Source: Ischnura elegans (taxonomy: Eukaryota; Arthropoda; Insecta; Odonata; Coenagrionidae). Taken from it: DNA of 64,000 nt. Location: positions 135,408,198-135,472,197 of the forward strand of contig NC_060246.1 of assembly GCF_921293095.1 (NCBI RefSeq), written 5' to 3'. Position numbers and translations under genes: made by a program. A model generated the notes under the pieces. That model saw only the letters and a program-made list of their open reading frames with translations, ran no database searches and was not told the DNA's origin. How positions within the stretch are numbered: the first letter of the stretch is position 1; each line of letters begins with the position of its first letter. This document shows positions 11,066 through 23,859 of this stretch, piece by piece.

Positions 11066-11282
11066 CAAGGGCGTACCCAGGATCAAAACTATGCGGGGGA
11101 AGGGCAAACCATGGTTGTTCAAGTTGTAGGTAAGATGGAATAGGTGAATGAAATCGACATTTTAAGGAAACTTTAACAGCTTTCTATTAGTTTTTAAAAT
11201 TATTTGCTTGAAAAATATTATTTTCCTTAAATATATATGCGATATTTGCTTATAGGGGGGGGGGGAGGTGGGTACACCCATG
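11066..11282. mobile_element. hAT-type MITE (family A), complete, perfect target duplication
   Basis: The 217-bp element starts CAAGGGCGTACCCAGG and ends GGGTACACCCATG. It is flanked by exact 8-bp repeats GAACCGTC at 11058-11065 and 11283-11290. It has no coding capacity. The perfect duplication suggests a fairly recent insertion. Confidence 0.92.
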
Positions 11283-11587
11283 GAACCGTCTCTAATTAGC
11301 GGTAAGGTATTTTTTTTTGTGGGAGGCGGTTTTATCTGAAGTAGCGCTAACTGTTTTGTTTAAATTTCATTGAGTCACGGCCCAATTTGGGAATGAACAA
11401 AATATATTAACACAAAGGCAAATTTATGTGATAATTATGAGGATTACTATTATGATAATTATGATGATAAAACTATGATATTAAATTCGAAATTCTCCAG
11501 AGGTAAATCATTTGCCTTGACAAAATAAGTACGCCGAATTTTGGGATTTGAGTGCTGGTCCTGGCAAAGGATATTTCCGTTAGGAAT

Positions 11588-12223
11588 TAGGTAGTTTCCT
11601 TCATCAAAGAAGACGAAAGGCATTGATTGCGATTCGTTACCCACCATTAGTGTATTTATAATATACAGATTATTTGGTTTTAAATATCCCAGGTTAGACG
11701 AATCTTAATGGCCAATTTTAACCTCATTTGAATAAGGCCCGATTGGCGCCCATGCGATGCCACTCCACGTGACGTCACATGGGCCTGGATGCTATACGAG
11801 CAGTTGGGAGTTTTACATCGCCTGAGATTATCAATGCATGCATGAGGCACAGAGCTCAGGGAAACATTTCTTAATAATCACCTATTAAAATTGCCTATGG
11901 TCGGAAAGTTTCCTTCGTTTGATAGGATATTAATAATCCTTATTTAATCCAAGCGCTACCTGCTACCAGCCTGCATCGTAGCGGCGCTCATAGCCTCGCA
12001 CCAATGTGGTCTCACAAGGCGGCAGCCGGAACTGGAATGACGTCACACGGGCTTTTTCCAGCATTCATACTTAGCCGTCGCGTTTTCGTTTGAAAATTTT
12101 CACTTTTCATTTAATCGCGAAAAATAGATACCGTCATTTAAAAATCTAAAAGCTATATATACTCCAGGAGTAATAATCTTTCGAATTAGGCAATTAAAAA
12201 ATAATGGGAAACCACCCTATTCT
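11588..12223. repeat. Dispersed repeat, copy 2 (about 640 bp)
   Basis: This is a direct-orientation copy of 1303-1963. The block around GCCCATGCGATGCCACTCC and CACGTGACGTCAC is preserved almost exactly (about 11747-11777), whereas flanking parts show many substitutions and small gaps. The common 3' limit is near GGAAACCACCCTAT. Confidence 0.8.
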
Positions 12224-12379
12224 CGGTCAAAAATTGAACTTCTTGATGGCATCGTAAATTTCACCGCTTGCTGGTCCGATATTATTTCCTGAAAACAACT
12301 AATTTACTCACTTTTAAATTAAGCTTTTTAATATTTTTCCCTCCTCTTGGTCCATGAGATGAATAAAAGACGATGACTT

Positions 12380-12500
12380 CTCTGCCGATTTATCAGGGGC
12401 TGAAATCACCGAAAGGATACAAACACCCACGCCTTGAGTAGAGAACGGCTTGAGCGGGACTCGACCCCGCGATCGAAAAATGGGAAGCGAAAATTCAAAA
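12380..12500 (-). repeat. tRNA-like SINE fragment
   Basis: The minus strand has a B-box-like GCGGGGTCGAGTCCCGC (12454-12470) that can form a T-stem-loop, similar to the B box of the SINE at 2338-2413. No convincing A box or acceptor stem was found, so this is a relic at most. Confidence 0.35.
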
Positions 12501-12692
12501 GCCTGCTGCAACCGAGGCCGGCTGAAATGTCCACCCATTTCATTAGTGTGTACATAAATCAATAGCGTTGCGTTAATTAGGAATGGGAACTATGGAAAAA
12601 CAACGTTCTCCTGCGTTCCACTGAAAAAAGTATTTGAGTCTCCCTCTCCGAAGTGAAAACGAATTACGGGCTGTGCGGAATAGTGGTGAACG

Positions 12693-12978
12693 CAGTGGCG
12701 TAACTAGGAAAATGCTTTTGGGGGGATGAGGTGGCTTTGGGGGGAGATGAGGGAGGTTAGTGGGGCTACCCCTCCCCCAGGAATCGGGGAGTTCAGGAAA
12801 AATGTTGAAAAATATACCTAAAAATAAATTTTACATCAATTTGGCACTTTAACTTTAATCAGATGCAGTTATTGTGTATCAAATCCAGACAAGATTTTTA
12901 AATAATTTTTTGATTTCTCTAAGGTTTTTGGGGGGGAGGGATACATCCCCTCATCCCCCCCTCATGGTTACGCCACTG
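12693..12978. mobile_element. hAT-type MITE (family B), complete
   Basis: Termini are CAGTGGCGTAACTAGG and GGTTACGCCACTG. The flanks GGTGAACG (12685-12692) and GATGAACG (12979-12986) match at 7 of 8 positions. The body has G- and C-runs inside each end and an AT-rich middle. A second family B copy lies at 47951-48224. Confidence 0.88.
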
Positions 12979-12989
12979 GATGAACGTAA

Positions 12990-15900
12990 TGTGTACGATA
13001 GTTCCAAGGTTATCGTAGCGAGGATGACCATATTTCCTGCTGAGTCCATATTATGATACATCTATTTTCCTTTCAATGACGAATTTAATAATTAATTAAT
13101 CATTTAATAACCAAAATTACCGAATCAGTCACTGCGAAAATTGACATAGTTTACAAGATATCGCGGTGATCGATAATATCCTCTCGGAACTCGACGTTAC
13201 CACTACAAAAGGGAGAGCTGAATTGAGGAATGCCTAAATTTGTCTAATATCATTCATGCAGACCAGTTCAGACAAAGCCATTTAATGCAAATAACTAATT
13301 TTACAATACTATTGTGGGCCTATTTAATCCGGCAACGTCAGGGAACAATTCTTGTACACGCGGACTAGGCATATTTATTTTTATTATCAAAGAATATAAT
13401 TTACTGTCTTTTCTGGGTGAATGAGGAAGCAGTTTTGAAATCTAAAGCCAATTTTTCATAATATTCCGCTATAGGTAGTCATAGCAGTAAGGAAAAAGGA
13501 TCTGTTTTAAGAGACGAAGAGTGCATGCATTTCGTCCTAAAATGATTATTTTCTTTTTCCTTTCGCCTCGTCTCTCTGTTATTTGATTAAAACATGAAAA
13601 AAGTGTGTCGGTACTTATATAAGCGTGGAACACGAACCAGGAGAAAGAGACCAATGGTAAAAGTTGAAAATTTCCTCGTGAAAAAGTATGCCGGTCATGG
13701 TTTATCAGGATGAGAAAAATTTCTCAAGTGAAACCTTATCAATGGGTGATCAGCCCTCAAGGTGGGAACCGATGCGGTTCCTGAAGGGTCGGAAGAAGCA
13801 ACTTCAACAATCAGGCTGCAAAAAACCCGAACAGCCTTTCGAGACGAAAAATACAAGAGAATACTTCAACACAATTAAAAAAATATCATTTCATTCATTA
13901 AAAATCCATCCATCAAAAACAATCAAATACATCAAGCCTATCAAAAACAAAAGTTTTGCCAGTCAAGAAAAAACCATTATTTGCGCCAAATTTAAATTGC
14001 CCATGCTTGAATGAAATCTCTTCCGATATGTCACTTGAATGGAGAGGTAAAACTCATTAATGTGGCTAGAAATACTCAATGACTAGGTAAATGTTATCCA
14101 TTTTTATCCATTGGAGACGGTGAAAACTTCGGTCACATGAAAAAAATACGAGCATCGCTTTCCTCGAACAATCTTAGTTCCTATTTATTTTGGTAAATTG
14201 GTGCATGCCACCCATATCTCCAGCCCCCTGGTCACGAAGATTGCTTCAAACCTTCTGGTAGGCTTCACTAAATGGATGGAATATTCCGGTAAACATTTAT
14301 ACCAAATTCAGTTTCGAAGGGTGTCTGAGTATCGCGTTCACCGCGGAACAGATGTTACTCAGGTGTGGGGAGGATAAAAGGGGGAAGCGCAGTCTTTAGG
14401 GTACAGATGGGTGGACTGCGGAAGAACCGTGTCCATATGACAAACCCCCAGCATAAAATTCATACCAACTTTTATCTTTATTATTTCCAGGCCCCGCACC
14501 AAAAACTGTCATAATATTTGTGCGAACTCAAAGAAGCTACTCAACTTCATTTCGGATTTATTTATAAAATGTATATCAGTCAGCATTTTAAATACATTTC
14601 AAATTATTTTAAAATTTTCGTTCGCGTAAAATGAAATTAAAATTCACTAGAATTTATTTTGTTTTTCTAATTCACAATGAATTTTTGATGAATTGAATAA
14701 AATTATGTTTTCTCGATTTATTTTTAATTGATAGTAAAAATCCGGTATGGTCTTATTAACACAAACATTTTTAGTCAAACATCTGATTTTTTGGGAAATA
14801 CATATTCCTGAATAACGATAACACGAATCGCTACAAGCATGGGATGGACGGCGAAGCAAATCAGGAAGTGTGTGCATGTTTGAGAAGAAAATACCTTTAT
14901 TTATGCTATGGAAAAATTCATGATACAGCCTTCAATAGAAAAAGATAGAATTTATTAGTTCATAAAATTGGGCCTTTAGTAAAATCTGTAAAATCCGAGG
15001 TTGAAACTGAAGCACGCGTATAGGACCCAAAAGATTAAAAAGTTTACTGCACAACACCAGACATAAGTAGACCTAACAAGAAATGGGGAAATGGTGTCAT
15101 AAAAATTTTTAAAAGGATGGATGCAGTTAACTGAATATAACTTGAAAGGTATGAAATAAAATATCTCCCACTGTTAAAAGAGTTCAAAATCCAAACAGGG
15201 TTGTAGCGACAGAAAAGTGAAGGTGAATTCCTTCGGCAGAAGTCACAAACTCGGCAGAAGGAATTCTCCAGACCCTCGGTTTGGACCAAAGGCGTATCAC
15301 TGCAGGTTTTGCAATAGTAGATCGTTTCTTTTCTGTGTTTGCGTTAGGCACAATATATATTGAAAATAACTAAACGAACAAAAAATCAAAATATATGAAC
15401 AAAACAAAAAAACGTGATTATAGAGATAAGAAAGAACCGCACGGCAAGTTGACCCGAAGCGCGTCACAAGGCGGTATTTTTTAAACAATTAAAATGAAAA
15501 TACGAATATATGAACGTACCTGAATATGTATCTAAACTCTCATCGTGCAGTGAATCGGTAAAGGAACCTCTGTTCTCGTTCAGTCAGGAACTCAAGTTAT
15601 TTGAGAAGTTATTAGCATGAAAGTTTTTTCTTCTTTTCATTTCTTTCCTGTGCGCAACATTTGCGATCACGTTTCATATTAACAATTCAAAGATGATGAT
15701 GCTCTCTCACCAACCAAACCTGCATTTAATGAACGACTTAGGATTTCGTAATCTGTGCGAGGAAGCTGCCCCACAGCAGAAATATGGTATCACTGTGGTT
15801 TGCCAGGATGTTATCACTTTCTCTAGGGAATGAAAATCGGGACTGAGTCTCAAGGTAAAGTGAGATGTGAAACTATACTCATACTTTGTAATCTGATATT

Positions 15901-16038
15901 CTTTCTCGGATTGTGGTGTCAACTACCCAGAAACACGTGCGAGGATATTAGGTTTCGCTAGGGAATCGGAGATTTTGGGAAGAGTGGACGAGAGAAAAAA
16001 TGGCATGTCACATTATCCGTAGTAGTCCCCAATATTAA
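12990..16038. other. AT-rich stretch without recognisable features
   Basis: No conserved ORF, tRNA-like boxes or element ends were seen. A 108-codon plus-strand ORF at 13688-14014 is lysine-rich and has no splice or motif support. An imperfect GC-rich inverted repeat occurs at about 13760-13795. Confidence 0.4.
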
Positions 16039-16041
16039 TAC

Positions 16042-16079
16042 CATAGAGTAAGTATATATAAGAATATACTTACTCTATG
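16042..16079. repeat. Perfect 16-bp inverted repeat with a 6-base loop
   Basis: The arm CATAGAGTAAGTATAT (16042-16057) is the exact complement of 16064-16079. Both strands contain GTAAGTAT, a splice-donor consensus, inside the arm. It could be a very short MITE, a hairpin, or a chance product of AT-rich sequence, though 16 perfect pairs is more than expected by chance. Confidence 0.75.
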
Positions 16080-16084
16080 TTAAT

Positions 16085-18526
16085 ACTGACTCAAATGTAT
16101 GCAGAGATATTACACGGCCACACTTGCAGTTGCCACCGTGGTCTCACCTCACGAAAGAGATTCACACAAACTCGTCGTCGTATTTTGCCTAAGCGCGGGA
16201 TAGGAGAGGGGAAAGAGGGAAGAGACGTGACCAGGGCCCCAGCGCATGCCGGCCGCTTCATGATACAAGCGAGCTTTATGGGGCCCCCGAAGCTCGGCCC
16301 CCCCTAATCTCGGGGACCTCGGCGATCGCCGACCAGCCGACCTGGCCAGACCGCCCCAGTGCACAGTCCATTGGCTGGAAATTTATTACTGGCAATTTCA
16401 CTTATCCAATGAAAATCATTCCACTGCGGTCCACTGAATTGTCTTGTACCATTTGATTTTCCATCCACATGCTGGAAAATTCGGCGGAAAGGTAACTCAA
16501 TAAAATACAGTAAGCACACAACACACTGGCCAGGTCGAGTTGCCGAATCAAGACATTTTTACCAACCAACATTAACATGCGTGCCTTTCGATAGGTCTTA
16601 TCATATTTGAGATTAAAAACAAAATAAAATTATTACTTTATAAAATATTCTCTTTATTTTGATGTGAAAGTTATTAATATTAAATTAAATGATTGATACT
16701 CCGTAATAAACAAAATAAAACGAACTTAGTGATAACCGTATTCAAATCTTGTCTATTTTTTAAGCGTCTGAGGGGGCACGTCCCCCCCATGATAAGAATA
16801 AATGCCGCGTAACGGACCTATTTGACTATTTTTGTAAGCTAATCATATTACGGTTCTTTACTTAACATTTTTATGTCGATCATAGACTTATGATCTATCC
16901 CTTTCAGTTAATGTCTTTTAGGACCGGTCGGTATGGAGTCGGTCGGTATGGAGTGCGGAACTACTAAGCTCAATCTGCCTCCGTCATTAAGTTAGTTGAC
17001 TTTCCTTCTAATCAATGTCTTCAGAGCTACTTGGATTACTTAGTTCGGAAGTTTCGGGCTCATCCTGTGATGCAATTATAAGGGTTAATGAGCTCCTCTT
17101 AAAGGAGGAGTTTTTTTATTATAAGTCTTTCTTTTATCTTTGACGTCTCTTTCGAAACACGGTGCATTGGTTTCCATGCATCCTCTGTGAATAGATGAAT
17201 ATTTGCTCCATGGATAGAATCTTCTCACGTTCCTCACACGTGCACTCACAATCAGTTTTTATTGGACATTCAATGGTCTGGGGTATTTTTACAGGCACAT
17301 GCCACGTCCATCATACATTGACAGGGCGAAATACCAAAAAATTTGTTGCTTTCCTCTGAAACTCACTAAATTTCTTTTTATTATCTGGTATCTTGCTGTC
17401 ACTAATGTAGGATTTCCTGAGATTACAATGATTATTATAAAATGCATTAATAGTTTGAACGATTCTGTCGAAAGGCAATGTTGGGATAGACTTTTTTCGA
17501 AATTATTTTGGCATTTTGTACCATAAATTTATTTACTGTAGAAAAATAAATTATTTGATTGCTGATGATTTTCCTTTCTAACTCAATGCTCGATTTCCTT
17601 TCTAACTCAATGCTCTCTTAAAATCGTTATAGCAATTCATTCTCATTGTTAGGGAGTTTCAAAAACTTCATACTATAATTACGCACGATAATACTGAGCT
17701 ATAGGCCGATAGATTCGAAGCTAAAGACTCATTACAGATGTCCGTTAACTCCGTATCCATCATGGGCTCTATGGAAGTGATAAGGAGTCGTTTTGTGGTG
17801 GGAAAATATTGTTTATTCAAAAATCCATCTATTTTCATATTATGCAGCTAAATTCGTATCTTTTTATGCTACAGCATGAAATTAAATAGGAGCCAGACCT
17901 AAAAAAAATACGAAATAAGTTAATAGTAATAAATTAAGAAATAAAATGAACAAACTTTCGAATATTCAAAAGCTTTTTGAAATCGGAAGATATCATCGTA
18001 TTTGATTTTTTTATCTTTCTTTGCATGTGCAAGTATCACAGATTTTCTGCCCTAGAGCACAATGAATTAAAACTTTGGATTTGTTCTTACCACCCTGACG
18101 TATTTCCTTACGTACGTCTTTTAATATATGCATTTGAAAAAATTAATAGCTAATAATTTTTCGGCCCACATGAAATTTTGGAAGGTTCAGCATTCATTTT
18201 ACTCTCCTTCTTACTGTTTTTGGCAGCATTAACATTTTTAACGTATACTCGCAATTAATGAATTTTCTTGATAAGAGATAATAAAGGAAAAATATTTAGT
18301 ATAAATTTGCATATTTTTCTTCGAATTTTTAGCTTAAGCATTTTTAATTCCGAATTCCATGAGACAAATTTTGCGATTATGTGCACTTCACTGTGAGACT
18401 AAATCGTACATGCAAAACTTCCGAAAAAGTTGCCCTTCGTCCCTATTCTTTCCCCTTCAATACTTGGTGACCTCGGAAATCAGCGATTCTTCCTCTACTC
18501 AAAAGATCTTTTTGAACAACATTTAG
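16085..18526. other. AT-rich stretch with two small direct duplications
   Basis: GTCGGTATGGAGT is tandemly doubled at about 16926-16953. TTTCCTTTCTAACTCAATGC is repeated with a 4-base gap at about 17570-17617. A GC-rich patch at 16190-16370 has open frames only by composition. No gene was found. Confidence 0.45.
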
Positions 18527-18534
18527 TGTATCTT

Positions 18535-18785
18535 CATGGGAGTACCCAGCGAGGGGCAGAGGGGCCCCCCCCCCTAGAAGCAAAAATCGCAAAAGTCTTT
18601 AAGCAAAATCAGTATTGAATTAAAACGAAAGTATTAAACAAATTTTCTTTGAACCCACGAAAAATGATACGCATATTAGAATAAGATATGTAACTAAAAT
18701 AAAACTATTTTTTCAGGGAGATAATCTTATAAATCCCATGGCTTGCCCACCCCCCCCCCTAGTTATGATCCTGGGTACGCCCTTG
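18535..18785. mobile_element. hAT-type MITE (family A), complete
   Basis: It starts CATGGGAGTACCCAGCG and ends ATGATCCTGGGTACGCCCTTG, with G/C runs inside each end. The flanks TGTATCTT (18527-18534) and CGTATCTT (18786-18793) match at 7 of 8 positions. Confidence 0.85.
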
Positions 18786-18895
18786 CGTATCTTATCTTCT
18801 CAATTATAATATTTCCATGACCCTTTGCCTTCGGTAACTCCACATTTACCGGCTGGTGGAATTTTTTCTTCTCTTATGTGCATATCTGGAAATAG
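18786..18895. repeat. Direct repeat, copy 1 (about 105 bp)
   Basis: This segment reappears at about 19672-19770 with many substitutions. Shared blocks include GTATCTT, CCTTTGCCTT, AACTCCA, ATTTAC and GCTGGTGGAATTTTT. The class is unknown; it may be a local duplication. Confidence 0.65.
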
Positions 18896-19224
18896 ATTTT
18901 GCATTTTTAGTTGGAGCCATATTATATTCATTCAAATCAAGTCCTCAATTTTTCAAGTAAGACTTGTAGAACAAAAATTTCTTTGCTCGATAATTTTAAG
19001 TAAAAATGGAATTTGAAAGGAAACTCAATATAATTTGAATTAAAAATATATCCCTGTTTGAGACTCAGCATTCTCCTGGAATGAACATATCACGACATGA
19101 CCACACCATGAAAATTAGTAAAAGAATCTGTCGTTAGTGTTTTTGTTGAGGAAAAAATGACGATTAATATTTAAGTAGCGCAAATCAGAGTCGTCTTCAA
19201 AAGCGGTGTATATAAATGTGGGTA

Positions 19225-19495
19225 CAGTGGCCTAGCGAGGGGGAAGGTTCGCACCTCCCTTCCCCCCGAAATATAAAAGCACTTTATATTTCGGGGAGAA
19301 TATATTCCTTCATAAAAGAAAACAAAATATTGAAAAATCATGAATTTACAAAAGATGTATTTGACAAATGAAGCTTTTTAGATTATTAAAAGTGTTAAAA
19401 TTAGATTAAATTCCTCTTCTAAATAATCTGTTTTTTCAAAAATTCCCCCCCCTGGTTTTGGACCCCCCCGAACGTAATTACTGGCTACCCCACTG
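19225..19495. mobile_element. hAT-type MITE (family C), complete
   Basis: Ends are CAGTGGCCTAGCGAGGGGG and CTGGCTACCCCACTG. The flanks TGTGGGTA (19217-19224) and TGTGGTTA (19496-19503) match at 7 of 8 positions. The C-rich 3' part reads toward GGTTTTGGACCCC, as in the copy at 23180-23423 in the opposite sense. Confidence 0.85.
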
Positions 19496-19671
19496 TGTGG
19501 TTAATTAAATTTTCCAAAAAAATCTCTAGTACATTGCGTATTTATCTTCTCCGAATTCCACAATTGATCTTTTGTGACGAAAAGTTAAAAAAATAAATGG
19601 AGTTTTTATTTCATTTTGTTAATGCAATGGGAAGCTACAATTTAGCATAACTAGATATTTCGGACAACAAT

Positions 19672-19770
19672 TGATGTATCTTGTCTTCTTGATTATTTCC
19701 ACCTTTTGCCTTTGTTAACTCCATATTTACATGCTGGTGGAATTTTTCCTTCTCTTCCATGCTTATCTGT
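19672..19770. repeat. Direct repeat, copy 2
   Basis: This is the diverged partner of 18786-18895. The two copies flank the family C MITE at 19225-19495. Confidence 0.65.
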
Positions 19771-21010
19771 AATATAGATAGGTACCCTAGCTGATTATGC
19801 GTTCCGAAGCAAAAATAATTAGTGATTCTAACTTGATTGCGATAATAATAATATTTTTTCGCTTGAAATAAAAGCTACATTGAAATGAAATCGGGCACAC
19901 CCTTCTGGTATCCACTATGTGACTACTTTAATTACCGTGAAAATAAGAAATACCACTTTCTTAGTTTCATATATTCCCGCAGGTGGTATTACTCATGGAT
20001 ATCGAGATAATTCTAAAATGATTCTAGAGATGTCGCAGAAGACGTTGGAAAAGGACGCCATTGGCTGAAATTTCCGAGTGGGCATATTTGGAACTTCTTC
20101 CTCGCTCAGCGCGGAAGTCTAAATGCGTATTTTTAAAATGCTTGGAATGAGAGCGACAGTATCTTTCCGTTGTAGCATATTTATGGCTAAGTTTCAAGGA
20201 TTAGGTTTCTTAATTTATTTTTGGATTTATGCTTTCACGATCTTCTACCAGTCTAAGAGTCTATGAAATAAACCTTTCTATGCATACATAATATGATAAT
20301 ATTTATCATCTGAGGCAATTGGAATTACGAGCTAATCTATTCCATCCTTGTTCTTTAGGTTATGAATGTTTCTACATTGAATTATATAAAATTAGAAAGG
20401 CACTAAAGGCGCAGTTTTCCTTAAATAAAAGTCAACCTCTTAAAAGTCTTCTTTGTAGATTGCATCAATGAAAATCAAGGAATCATGCACATCAGCAAAA
20501 AATACTACCTAGTTATGAACTGGTCCATATATGAATGGCTGAAGTATTTTGGTTCTCAGAGAGACAACCAAAGTTCTTGAGTACCAGCCTAGGTTGTTAA
20601 ATATAGCAGTCCTTCTGTATCACAAATACCACTCCAGTTTTCGTTCATTGGCTTTCTTTGTAAATGGATGAAGGTATCATGAATTGCTGCTGGATACATC
20701 AGGAACAATCAATCTTTATGAGTAAGTTAAGTCAATTAGTGGGAATTCTGTGTACATTATGGAATCCAATTTCAACCTAATCATATAACTATTATTAGAT
20801 AATTATAGGTTATATTTTGTATTACAATAAAGTCTGTGAATGCACAGTCCCCAGAGAATGGATATTTTCAAAATGGAATTCAGATGTTTTTTAAAACTTC
20901 ATTCTTGACTTATATTATTAATGGAATACAGAATTCCACTCTCCACTTTCTTCCTCACTCAAGAATTACCTTATATTAAAGATTAGAGGAAATAGCTTGA
21001 GGGGATGGCT
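19771..21010. other. AT-rich stretch without recognisable features
   Basis: Nothing gene-like or element-like was found. Confidence 0.45.
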
Positions 21011-21018
21011 AGCAACAC

Positions 21019-21329
21019 CAAGGGCGGCAATGGTCTAGGGCGGGGCAAGCCAAGTTGTGACATTTTAGCATGGAAAAGGTAATGAAACCAACATTTTAAG
21101 AAAATTATAATAGCGCTTAATTAGTTTATGAGATTACATATTTCCTTGAAAAAGTAGTTTTATTTTAGTTAAGTACATATCTTATACTATCTAAGTTGAT
21201 ATATTAGCTAATACATATCATTTTTCGTGGTTTTAAAGAAAATTTGTTAAATACTTTCGTTTCAATTCAGTACTTTTGCAATTTTTACTTCTAGGGAGGG
21301 TCAGCTGCCCCTCGCTGGGTACACCCATA
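21019..21329. mobile_element. hAT-type MITE (family A), complete, perfect target duplication
   Basis: The element starts CAAGGGCGGCAATGG and ends CGCTGGGTACACCCATA. Exact 8-bp repeats AGCAACAC flank it at 21011-21018 and 21330-21337. The body is AT-rich and non-coding. Confidence 0.9.
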
Positions 21330-21470
21330 AGCAACACCTCACACACAAGCTGAAAGGCGGCTGAAGCCAAACTTGTCAATTTATGCTGCATTATTGATTT
21401 CAAAGCTGATTATTTCATTCAGCCTTGATCCTAAATTTTTTACTGTTTCATCTACATCTAAATACAACTC

Positions 21471-21729
21471 CAGTGGCGCCGACTCCATGGGGCTTGAGGG
21501 AGCCTGAGCCCCCTCAAAAGTTCATTATGGGTGTGAGAAAAAAATGTGTCAAGCTTGTTGATTTTCCCCGGAGTGTCCAGATATCAAGATTCGAGTTATC
21601 AGGGTTCTAATGTTGATCATAAGACTTCCAAAATGATTACAAAACTTAAAACCCAATACTAATAAAATTTCCCGGGGTAAGATCCCCGGTTTGGGCCCCC
21701 CCAATATTTTTTGTAAGTCGGCATCCCTG
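21471..21729. mobile_element. hAT-type MITE (family D), complete
   Basis: Ends are CAGTGGCGCCGACTCC and AGTCGGCATCCCTG. The flanks TACAACTC (21463-21470) and TACCACTC (21730-21737) match at 7 of 8 positions. The interior motif AGTGTCCAGATATC is shared with the second family D copy at 27447-27706. Confidence 0.87.
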
Positions 21730-22560
21730 TACCACTCCACAAGCCACCTCAATATGCAGTTGGCCACATTAGGTATTGAATGTGCAGTTTAGGTATCAGG
21801 ACATCAGATGTTGCTCCATGCGATAGCTTGTGTATTGTATATTAAGGCCTAATTTTTACTTGAATCCATTACTATCCATTAGAGAAATCAATTCCTGCAC
21901 CTCCTCCATCAAAATTTTATCTCTCTAATTTTATCATTTATGTTGGACCTGGAAGCATACTACAGATCTATAATCATGCCTGATGTGTCACCCTAAAAGG
22001 TTCTGTTTCTAATTATTCGTGCAAACCAATCCTTACGAAAAATGTGAAATTCTCTCTATTCACTCTCACCAGTTACTAACCTATTTCTTTGAATTTAATC
22101 TAGTTCACTGATGGCATATTTCTGAACTGTATCTCATTTACTTCCCACACTTTATAGGTGCAGCCTTACAAGATTATATTGGCACCTCTCACTCTCTCTC
22201 AACATTTTTGTCCAAGGACCTTCCCAAAACATTTGATAAATCTTAGCTTCTTCGGGACTCACCGAAAAATATTTCTTAAGTAGGATCCACATGATAGGTT
22301 TCAAGTTATCTTAATTTCTGGACTTCATCAAATGACTTTATGTGATGAACTACTGTGCATACATTAGTTCCATTCAAAAATGCAAATCTATGCAGTGACT
22401 CTTTTCATGTTTCCCACTAGAACTGGCTATTCACTGTTGGTTCTAAGTCATGGCTCCATTCTCTAGGCAAATGCTGAATGCCTATATATAAGTAATTGCC
22501 ACAATTTTTGCATGTATTCATTTATATTAATGGGTCAAAAATCCAACCATTTGGGCTTAA

Positions 22561-23628
22561 CCCTTTCCTGCCGATGCCTACAATTGGAAAACATTTTCCG
22601 TGGTGCGAGCAGCATGAGAATATTTCAAACCTCTCTGTACGGAGCTCTTTTTCGGTGTGGAGTTAACCTGGTATTTTCATCCCTCAGGTTTGGACCCAAC
22701 TCAACCCTTACTGTGGCCCTCTAACCCTTAGCACGAGTTTAGCAAACCTTTAACAAACTCTTAGCACGAATCCACTTTTAACTCATTGCGTTACTAGTGT
22801 TTTTTTTTTTTCAACCAAATATTGCATTTCATTTTCAGGAATTTACTCTTCCTCAAGAATTGCTAACATTTTTTTTAGGCATTGCGGAATTTTAAATGGG
22901 TTTCAAGCATAAATAATAACAAAGTTAGTAAATACAGGTAATAAGGCTATAAATCTGGAAGTATGTTATTATTAACGCTAAAACTTTGTTTTGAAATTGC
23001 TTTCATTCATTTCAAAGTATAAAAAAATTGTATTGCGCAACGAAATATATCATTAAAAAACTATTGAAAATAATACTACTTTGTGATGGATTCCTGCTGT
23101 GAGGATGATCATAAATGAGTAGGAAGATTGGGCTTAATTTCCGAGGAGTGGCTTAGCCAGGACAGCGGCTTAGCAAGGACAGTGGCGTAGCCAGGAATTT
23201 CATTCGGGTGGGGTCCAAAACCAGGGGGAAAATTAAAAAAAAAACTGGGCAGTACATAATGGGTTTTAAACTAATTTTAACACTTTTCATAATTGAAAAA
23301 ACTTAATTTGATTAAGAAACATTGTGTAAATTTAGGATTTTTCAATATTTTGTTTTCTTTTATGAAGGACAATAATTGTGTTTTTATATTTTGGGGGGTC
23401 CGGACCCCCTGGCTACGCCACTGTCTAAGGGCTCTCTAAGCTGGGTCTCAGGCTGGGCCTGAACGAATCTGACAATGGCTACCTCAGTGGTCATTTCCCA
23501 TCCCTCGCCTCAGCTAGAGCCGACGTCTGGTCATTTGTGTTGAAAAATCCGCAACAGCTATACCCGATGTCAGGTATTCTGTGAATGAAAATGCCTGTTG
23601 GCTCCATCCAACACTTGGCACAAAAGGG
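22561..23628. mobile_element. piggyBac-like non-autonomous element with TTAA target sites
   Basis: The element is bounded by TTAA at 22557-22560 and 23629-23632. It starts CCCTTTCCTGCCGATG and ends with the complement of CCCTTTTGTGCCAAG. The CCCTTT end and TTAA duplication are characteristic of the piggyBac superfamily. It is 1,068 bp long and has no transposase ORF, only a 70-codon chance frame at its left end. A family C hAT MITE (23180-23423) is inserted inside it, so the piggyBac-like copy is the older of the two. Confidence 0.75.
23180..23423. mobile_element. hAT-type MITE (family C) nested in the piggyBac-like element
   Basis: It has near-perfect 16-bp termini, CAGTGGCGTAGCCAGG and CCTGGCTACGCCACTG. 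The flanking octamers (AGCAAGGA and TCTAAGGG) agree poorly, so the target duplication has decayed or one flank has been rearranged. A duplicated CTTAGCCAGGACAG-like stretch just left of it suggests local rearrangement. Confidence 0.85.
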
Positions 23629-23859
23629 TTAAATTAGCCAAATGTGTTCATATTGGCCTAAATGAGTCACTAACTGAAATCCAAGGCCTTGCCTAACATT
23701 CTGTTTTTCCACTTGAATTTCAACGACCATCTTATTTACTGTCTGTTACTCATAGTTACCCTTAAGAGTGGAGAATCACCTAGGTCTCATCAGGAGCAGA
23801 TTGAGGAAAAGAAATGGAAAAGGGTGAGGAAAAATCGTAGCCACTCATTAACATCTCAA

